DNA of 10,969 bases from CAZQYC01 sp043746555 (GTDB taxonomy: Bacteria > Pseudomonadota > Gammaproteobacteria > Steroidobacterales > Steroidobacteraceae): NCBI GenBank assembly GCA_043746555.1, contig JAYTQU010000224.1, positions 1-10,969 of the forward strand. Reading direction: 5' to 3'. Shown here in pieces: positions 6,130 through 10,969 of the stretch. The position numbers were made by a program, and so were the translations under genes. The stretch's first letter is position 1. Every line of letters begins with the position of its first letter. The notes beneath the pieces were generated by a model that made no database searches, had not been told where the DNA came from, and saw only the letters and a program-made list of their open reading frames with translations.

Positions 6130-6447
6130 ATGACTAACGGCCGTATCGCAATCGCTCTGGTTTGTTGCGTCTGTGCGTTGAGCGCGCAGGCGATGGTGGC
6201 TCCACATTTGAGTGTGGTGCCGGTACCGTCGACGTCATTGAACATTCACGCCGGGATCGTTCACGCTGGCGGCATGTCGCTCGATCAAGCTGTCGCGATG
6301 GTGCAAGCGAAGTACGACGCAAACGTGATGCGCGCTAATACCGTCGAGGAAAACGGCCACACAGTGCACTACATCCGCTTGATGACCAAGGATCGTTCGC
6401 GGGTTTGGACGGTGCGAGTCGATGCCACGACTGGTCGAGAGTTTTAA
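6130..6447 (+). CDS. Small exported PepSY-domain protein
   Basis: A 105-residue protein with an N-terminal signal peptide (hydrophobic IAIALVCCVCALSAQA, likely cleaved after residue 21) and a single C-terminal PepSY domain (about 48-104) that contains the usual pattern: MSLDQAVAMVQAKYDANV at the helix, then strands around HYIRLMTKD and VWTVRVDATTG. PepSY domains are often periplasmic or membrane-associated and are thought to restrain proteases or modulate sensors. Here the gene lies 7 bp before phoP, a common arrangement of PepSY proteins ahead of two-component pairs, so a role in tuning the neighbouring sensor is plausible but unproven. No Shine-Dalgarno sequence is evident before the ATG; a leaderless message is possible. 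Confidence 0.85.
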   Translation: MTNGRIAIALVCCVCALSAQAMVAPHLSVVPVPSTSLNIHAGIVHAGGMSLDQAVAMVQAKYDANVMRANTVEENGHTVHYIRLMTKDRSRVWTVRVDATTGREF

Positions 6448-6454
6448 GAACAAT

Positions 6455-7138
6455 ATGCATCTCCTCTTAGTAGAAGACGAACAAGCGCTGCGCGACTCTC
6501 TCGCGCAGCAATTGAAAGCGGCCGGTTTCACCGTGGATACCGCGCCCGATGGCGAAGAAGGACTGTACCAAGGCAAGGAATTCGCGTTCGACTTGGGCAT
6601 CGTCGATCTAGGTTTGCCGAAGTTGCCGGGAATGGAGGTCATTAAACGTTTGCGCGCGGCCGGTAAGAGTTTTCCGATCCTGATTCTCACGGCGCGCGAT
6701 CGCTGGCAAGATAAAGTCGAAGGCTTGCAATGTGGGGCCGATGACTACGTCGCCAAGCCGTTTCACTTCGAAGAATTGCTGGCGCGCGTGCAAGCGTTGT
6801 TGCGCCGATCGGGCGGTTGGGCGCAGCCCGTGCTTCGCTGCGGACCGATTACGCTCGATCCGCGCTCGCAACAAGTCACCGTCAACGAACAGCCCATCGA
6901 ACTCACCGGTTTCGAATACAAGATTCTCGAACAATTAATGCTGCGCGCCGGCGAAGTGCTCTCAAAAACCGACATCACCGAATCGTTGTACGAACAAGAT
7001 TTCGATCGCGACAGCAACACCATCGAGGTCTTCGTGGGACGATTGCGCCGCAAACTCGATCCCGACAACATCGTCAAACCCATCGAAACACTGCGCGGGC
7101 GTGGCTATCGCCTCAGCCTGCCGCGCGCCACCGCCTGA
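6455..7138 (+). CDS. phoP: PhoP-like response regulator (OmpR/PhoB family)
   Basis: A 227-residue DNA-binding response regulator. The receiver domain (1-115) has the acidic pair E7/D8, phospho-acceptor D51 in IVDLGLP, T79 and K101 in KPFHFEE. The winged-helix effector domain (about 128-225) has ELTGFEYKILE, the recognition-helix region DRDSNTIEVFVGRLRRKLD and the terminal RGRGYRL. The stretches ARDRWQDKVE and AIVDLGLP-like residues are specific similarities to E. coli PhoP. The frame is open to an ATG at 6422, but that start would overlap the PepSY gene and add 11 residues before the canonical MHLLLVEDE, so 6455 was chosen. The stop is immediately followed by the kinase ATG. What it regulates is not visible here; the PhoP assignment is by family resemblance. 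Confidence 0.92.
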   Translation: MHLLLVEDEQALRDSLAQQLKAAGFTVDTAPDGEEGLYQGKEFAFDLGIVDLGLPKLPGMEVIKRLRAAGKSFPILILTARDRWQDKVEGLQCGADDYVAKPFHFEELLARVQALLRRSGGWAQPVLRCGPITLDPRSQQVTVNEQPIELTGFEYKILEQLMLRAGEVLSKTDITESLYEQDFDRDSNTIEVFVGRLRRKLDPDNIVKPIETLRGRGYRLSLPRATA

Positions 7139-8485
7139 ATGCGCGCGCGTTCGCTCAGCGCTCGCCTGCTAGCGTCCGTAACCGTCATACTCATACTGTT
7201 TTTTGGCGTGACGATATTCGTTCTCGATCACGTGTATCGCGACCTGAGCAACAACGCGATTCGCACCCGACTCGATCTCCAAGTGTCGGTGCTCATTTCC
7301 GCGTCCGACGAACAAGACGGCGATCGACTGATTCCGAGTGGATCGTTAAATCAACCGCGTTTTACGCACTTGGGTTCGGGTCTCTATGGGCGGATCGATC
7401 GGGACGACGGCGAAATGATGTGGCGTTCGCAATCTCTCACCGGCTCCGGACTAAAACTCACGGCTAAATTAGCGCCAGGCAAGCGCCGAACATTTTTTCT
7501 GAAGAAGCGTAACGGCGCGGAAGTGCAGGCGTTGAGCGTCGGGCTGGCGTGGGAGTTCGCGTCTGGGACCGCGCGCCAATTTACCTACACCGTCGCCGAG
7601 GACTTGACCCCTTATCGCGCCGAATTGAAATTATTTCGTCAGCAGTTGATCGGTTGGTTTACCGGCTTGATGTTGTTGTTACTGGTTGCATTGGCGCTGT
7701 CCTTTCGCTGGGTGTTGAAACCCGTGCGGCAAGTGGAGCATGAGATTGGAGCAATAGAAGCCGGCGCGCAGCAGGAATTCGCCGGGCGCTATCCGCGCGA
7801 ACTTAAAGGCATTACCGCGAATATGAATGCATTGTTACGCGGCGAGCGACATCGTCTCGAGCGTTACCGTAATACGCTGGGAAACTTGGCGCACAGCTTG
7901 AAGACGCCGCTTGCCGTCGCGCGTTCGCTCGCCGACACGCCGCAGTTACAAGATCAAATTACGCGCATGGACGACATCGTGCGCTATCAACTCAATCGCG
8001 CATCGATGTTGGGCGGCACCGGTCTCGGCAGTGCGCCCGTCGAAGTCAAAAGCGTGCTCGATGCGTTGCGCGAAACGTTATTGAAAGTCTACGCGGACAA
8101 GCCGCTCACTTTGCTTGTGGATGTCGATCCGTCCACGCGATTTATCGGTGAGCAAGGCGATCTCATGGAGATCGCCGGCAACTTACTCGACAACGCTTGC
8201 AAATGGTCCAAATCGCAGGTGAAGGTATCAGCCCAACCGTTACTTGCGCCAGGAAGTCGTCGTGAGGGATTGTTGTTGATCGTCGAAGACGACGGTCCCG
8301 GCATCGCGTCGGAGCAGCGCGAACTTGTCTTGAAACGCGGCGCACGCCTTGACGAACGCGTGAGCGGGCAGGGGATCGGCTTGTCGGTCGTACATGAGCT
8401 TGCGCAACTGAGCGGTGGCGGAGTTGAGATAGAAACAGCGTCGTTGGGTGGCGCCAAGATCACGGTACGGTTGCCGGCGGCTTAG
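7139..8485 (+). CDS. phoQ: PhoQ-like sensor histidine kinase
   Basis: A 448-residue membrane kinase expected to phosphorylate the adjacent regulator. It has TM1 at about 9-29, a periplasmic sensor domain at about 30-169, TM2 at about 170-190 and a HAMP-like linker at about 191-243. The dimerisation H-box LAHSLKTPLAVARS has phospho-acceptor His252 and closely matches the PhoQ form (SHSLKTPLAVL). The ATPase domain has the N box NLLDNACKW (348-356), the G1 box DDGPGI (384-389) and the G2 box GQGIGL (410-415). The sensor domain includes the SGLYGRI (80-86) and WRSQS (95-99) segments common in PhoQ-like kinases, but lacks the run of aspartates and glutamates that forms the Mg-sensing acidic patch of E. 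coli PhoQ, so the signal may differ. Its ATG directly abuts the phoP stop with no spacer. Confidence 0.92.
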   Translation: MRARSLSARLLASVTVILILFFGVTIFVLDHVYRDLSNNAIRTRLDLQVSVLISASDEQDGDRLIPSGSLNQPRFTHLGSGLYGRIDRDDGEMMWRSQSLTGSGLKLTAKLAPGKRRTFFLKKRNGAEVQALSVGLAWEFASGTARQFTYTVAEDLTPYRAELKLFRQQLIGWFTGLMLLLLVALALSFRWVLKPVRQVEHEIGAIEAGAQQEFAGRYPRELKGITANMNALLRGERHRLERYRNTLGNLAHSLKTPLAVARSLADTPQLQDQITRMDDIVRYQLNRASMLGGTGLGSAPVEVKSVLDALRETLLKVYADKPLTLLVDVDPSTRFIGEQGDLMEIAGNLLDNACKWSKSQVKVSAQPLLAPGSRREGLLLIVEDDGPGIASEQRELVLKRGARLDERVSGQGIGLSVVHELAQLSGGGVEIETASLGGAKITVRLPAA

Positions 8486-8512
8486 GCCGGCGGGTTAGGA
8501 AAGTGACTAGCG

Positions 8513-10969
8513 ATGGGTGACGAGAAGGATCGCGACGAATTCGCGCCACTGCGCGCGCTTAGAGATCGTCTTGGACTCTCGCGACTTAATGAACGCGCGC
8601 GTTTCGTTCGCGAACTCAATCGTCTGTTCTCACGATGCGAACGCGGCAACGACTTCGATAAAGCGGTCGCTACTCTTTCGAGCGCAATCGATGCGTCGGT
8701 CGCGAAGGTTGAAGCGTTACGCAATGCGCCGCTTAAAGTTGCGTACGATTTAGCGTTGCCGATTACTGCACATCGCGACGAAATTCTCGCCGCGTTGGTC
8801 AAACATCAAATCATCGTGCTCTGCGGGGCAACCGGGTCCGGAAAAACCACGCAACTCCCGAAGTTTTGTTTGGAGTCCGGCCGCGGCGCATTGGGTTTGA
8901 TCGGTCACACACAGCCACGACGCATCGCCGCGCGGGCGATCGCTGCACGACTGGCAAGCGAACTCGGAACAACGATCGGCGGCGCAGTCGGATATCAAGT
9001 GCGATTCAACGATCGTTCCGGTCCCAACTGCCGTGTAAAGCTGATGACCGACGGCATTTTGCTCAAGGAATTGGAGAGCGATCGCCATCTCAATCGCTAC
9101 GACACACTCATCATCGACGAGGCGCACGAGCGCAGCCTCAACATCGATCTATTGTTGGGCGTGCTCAAGCAAGTGTTGCCCAAGCGTCCGGATCTAAAAC
9201 TCATCGTTACCTCGGCGACCATTGATCCGGAAAAGTTTTCCAAGTTCTTCGGCGGCGCACCGATCATCGAGGTATCCGGTCGTAGTTATCCAGTGGAGGT
9301 TCGCTATCGAGCGCTGGCGGGTGACGATGACGATACAGAAGAGTTGTCGCTCCCGGAGGGAGTCGTATCCGCAGTGAAGGAGCTCGATCGCGGCGCTCGC
9401 GGCGATGCGCTGGTCTTTCTTCCCGGCGAAAAGCAGATTCGCGACTGCGATGAGGCACTGTCGCGCGCCAAACTCTTGAACACCGAAATACTGCCGCTGT
9501 TCTCGCGACTTTCGACGCGAGATCAAGAACGAATATTCGAAGGGCACAGTCAACGGCGCGTGGTGTTGGCGACCAACGTCGCCGAAACTTCGTTGACCGT
9601 GCCGGGTATTCGCAACGTGATCGATTCCGGATTGGCGCGCATCAGTCGCTACAGCGTACGCGGCAAGGTGCAGCGTTTACCGATCGAAAAAATTTCAAAG
9701 GCGAGCGCCGATCAACGCAAAGGTCGCTGCGGTCGCGAAGCAGCAGGTATTTGCATCCGGCTCTTTGACGAAGACGATTTCAATGCACGGGAAGATTTCA
9801 CGCCGCCCGAAGTCCTGCGTACCAATCTCGCCAGTGTCATTCTGCGTTTGGCGGTGCTCGGTTTGGGTGAGCCGGAAGATTTCGACTTCATCGATCCGCC
9901 CGACACTCGGCTGATCAACGACGGCTATCGGCTATTGCAGGAATTGAAGGCCGTCAATGGCGATCGTCAGGTCACGGCGCTGGGTAAACAAATCGCGGCG
10001 TTGCCCGTCGACCCACGACTCGCGCGTATGTTAATCGCCGCTTCGCATCATGCGTGTCTAGCCGAGATGCTCATTGTCGCCTCGTTCTTGGAAATTCAAG
10101 ACCCGCGTGAACGTCCGGCAGATGCACAAATGCAAGCGGATCGGGCGCACGCGACCTTTGCCGATCCGCGCTCGGACTTTATCGCGATACTGAATCTATG
10201 GAAGGCTTTTCAAGCAAAGACCGATGAACTATCGGGAAGTCAGTTGCGGAAATGGTGTCGCGAACATTTTCTGTCGTTTATGCGCATGCGCGAATGGCAA
10301 GAACTGCACCGACAGCTTGGCGAGGCGATCGACGACATTGAGTTGCGAGCCAATCAAAAGCTCGCAGAATATGCCGAACTACATCAAGCGATTCTCACGG
10401 GATTTCTTGGGCATATCGGGACGCTCGATGAGCAGCGTGAATACCTGGGCGCTCGTGGATCGCGCTTCACTATTGCGCCCGGAACGCCGCTCGCGAGTAA
10501 ACCGCCGAAGTGGGTTGTTGCCGGCAGCATTATGGAGACTACGCGTGTGTTTGCTCGGATGGTTGCGAGCGTTGAGCCGCAGTGGATCGAACGCGCAGGC
10601 GAACATCTACTCAAACGCAGTTACGCTGAACCGCAGTGGCTCGAACAGCAAGGATTCGTCGCCGCGTTCGAGTCGGTGTCGCTTTACGGGTTGACGTTGG
10701 TCGGTCAACGTCGCGTCAATTACGGTAGCGTCGCGCCTAAAGAAGCGCGCGAGATATTCGTGCGTGAAGCGTTGGTCGAAGGTCGATCGTCGCTGCGCGC
10801 TGAATTTCTAAACCATAATGCAGCGCTACGCGCACAAATCGAGAACGTGGAGGCGAAGATCCGTCGCCGCGATATTTTGGTGGATGAGCAAACGCAGTGC
10901 GCATTCTATCTCGCGCGGTTGCCGGAGCACATCCACTCCGTAGCCGCGATGGAGAAATGGTCAAAGGCG
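8513..10969 (+). CDS. hrpA: ATP-dependent RNA helicase HrpA (3' part beyond window)
   Basis: The first 819 codons of a DEAH-box RNA helicase that remain open to the window edge; E. coli HrpA has 1300 residues. HrpA is linked to ribosome rescue, acting on stalled or collided ribosomes. Motifs are in order: I GATGSGKT (105-112), Ia HTQPRR (132-137), II DEAH (202-205), III SAT (234-236), V ATNVAETSLTVPG (353-365) and VI QRKGRCGR (401-408). Later come the winged-helix/ratchet region and the HrpA-specific FLGHIG...YLGARG and KPPKWVVAGSIMETTR segments that start the DUF3418 part. Motif I has Ala at the position usually occupied by Glu (GETGSGKT). The start lies 27 bp after phoQ; AGGAA at 8497-8501 is a distant ribosome binding site. 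Transcription from the PepSY-phoPQ promoter is likely. Confidence 0.96.
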   Translation, partial: MGDEKDRDEFAPLRALRDRLGLSRLNERARFVRELNRLFSRCERGNDFDKAVATLSSAIDASVAKVEALRNAPLKVAYDLALPITAHRDEILAALVKHQIIVLCGATGSGKTTQLPKFCLESGRGALGLIGHTQPRRIAARAIAARLASELGTTIGGAVGYQVRFNDRSGPNCRVKLMTDGILLKELESDRHLNRYDTLIIDEAHERSLNIDLLLGVLKQVLPKRPDLKLIVTSATIDPEKFSKFFGGAPIIEVSGRSYPVEVRYRALAGDDDDTEELSLPEGVVSAVKELDRGARGDALVFLPGEKQIRDCDEALSRAKLLNTEILPLFSRLSTRDQERIFEGHSQRRVVLATNVAETSLTVPGIRNVIDSGLARISRYSVRGKVQRLPIEKISKASADQRKGRCGREAAGICIRLFDEDDFNAREDFTPPEVLRTNLASVILRLAVLGLGEPEDFDFIDPPDTRLINDGYRLLQELKAVNGDRQVTALGKQIAALPVDPRLARMLIAASHHACLAEMLIVASFLEIQDPRERPADAQMQADRAHATFADPRSDFIAILNLWKAFQAKTDELSGSQLRKWCREHFLSFMRMREWQELHRQLGEAIDDIELRANQKLAEYAELHQAILTGFLGHIGTLDEQREYLGARGSRFTIAPGTPLASKPPKWVVAGSIMETTRVFARMVASVEPQWIERAGEHLLKRSYAEPQWLEQQGFVAAFESVSLYGLTLVGQRRVNYGSVAPKEAREIFVREALVEGRSSLRAEFLNHNAALRAQIENVEAKIRRRDILVDEQTQCAFYLARLPEHIHSVAAMEKWSKA

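Noticed and set aside
6422..6454. Upstream start for phoP
   Set aside because: It overlaps the PepSY gene and adds residues before the invariant receiver-domain start MHLLLVEDE.
6817..7467. 216-codon ORF overlapping phoP and phoQ on the same strand
   Set aside because: Composition is dominated by Arg, His, Ser and Ala as expected of an off-frame reading of GC-rich genes, and it overlaps two well-supported genes.
8470..8494. GCCGGCGG repeats at the phoQ stop as a terminator
   Set aside because: The copies are mostly direct, pairing is at most 5 bp and no T-run follows.
6696..9085. GCGATCGC octamers as a sign of cyanobacterial origin (HIP1)
   Set aside because: All gene families and the neighbourhood are gammaproteobacterial; the motif excess must have another cause.
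10571..10650. Imperfect repeat around two CCGCAGTGG copies 54 bp apart in hrpA
   Set aside because: Both encode EPQW-type segments that are paired in HrpA proteins generally, so this is a family feature and not a mobile or tandem element.

Overview
The window is an ordinary, densely packed chromosomal segment of a gammaproteobacterium. By eye it is moderately GC-rich and uses TTG and CGA/CGC codons heavily. The proteins resemble gammaproteobacterial families: NudJ, PurB, PhoP/PhoQ, YcfJ and HrpA match the Escherichia coli proteins recalled from memory, while the FumC subtype and the PepSY protein in front of the two-component pair look more like Xanthomonadales or Nevskiales relatives. The exact genus cannot be told. 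I see no mobile elements, tRNA or rRNA genes, CRISPR arrays or phage genes.

Layout. Bases 1-346 (minus strand) hold the first 115 codons of a NudJ-type Nudix phosphatase, cut by the window edge. Bases 347-575 are intergenic, with a perfect 16-bp palindrome and an 11-bp tandem repeat. Bases 576-2380 (minus) are a two-gene unit, purB followed by a GNAT acetyltransferase. A 76-bp divergent spacer separates purB from a plus-strand unit fumC-nudL-mazG (2457-5324), whose genes overlap by 8 bp and 1 bp. A secreted YcfJ-like glycine-zipper protein (5429-6028) follows and ends at a textbook intrinsic terminator (6047-6096). Next is a run of same-strand genes: a small exported PepSY protein (6130-6447), a PhoP-like response regulator (6455-7138), a PhoQ-like sensor kinase (7139-8485) and the first 819 codons of the HrpA RNA helicase (8513 to the window end). 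Gaps inside this run are 27 bp or less.

How the genes fit together. PurB makes AMP and also releases fumarate during purine synthesis; FumC hydrates fumarate. The two are distant relatives in one superfamily and share a divergent promoter region. NudL (CoA/nucleotide pyrophosphatase) and MazG (NTP pyrophosphohydrolase), with NudJ, form a set of nucleotide house-cleaning enzymes. The PepSY-PhoP-PhoQ trio is an envelope-sensing module. The presence of nudJ, purB, phoP and phoQ together echoes the E. coli order nudJ-mnmA-hflD-purB-phoP-phoQ, here broken up and with phoPQ inverted relative to purB.

No clearly new system is present. The most noteworthy signals are two probable leaderless promoters (nudJ and the PepSY gene, each with a -10-like box exactly 7 nt before the ATG), a small Cys/His-rich ORF overlapping the palindrome at 363-479, a hairpin that overlaps the ribosome binding site of the YcfJ-like gene, and a marked excess of the palindrome CGATCG across the window.
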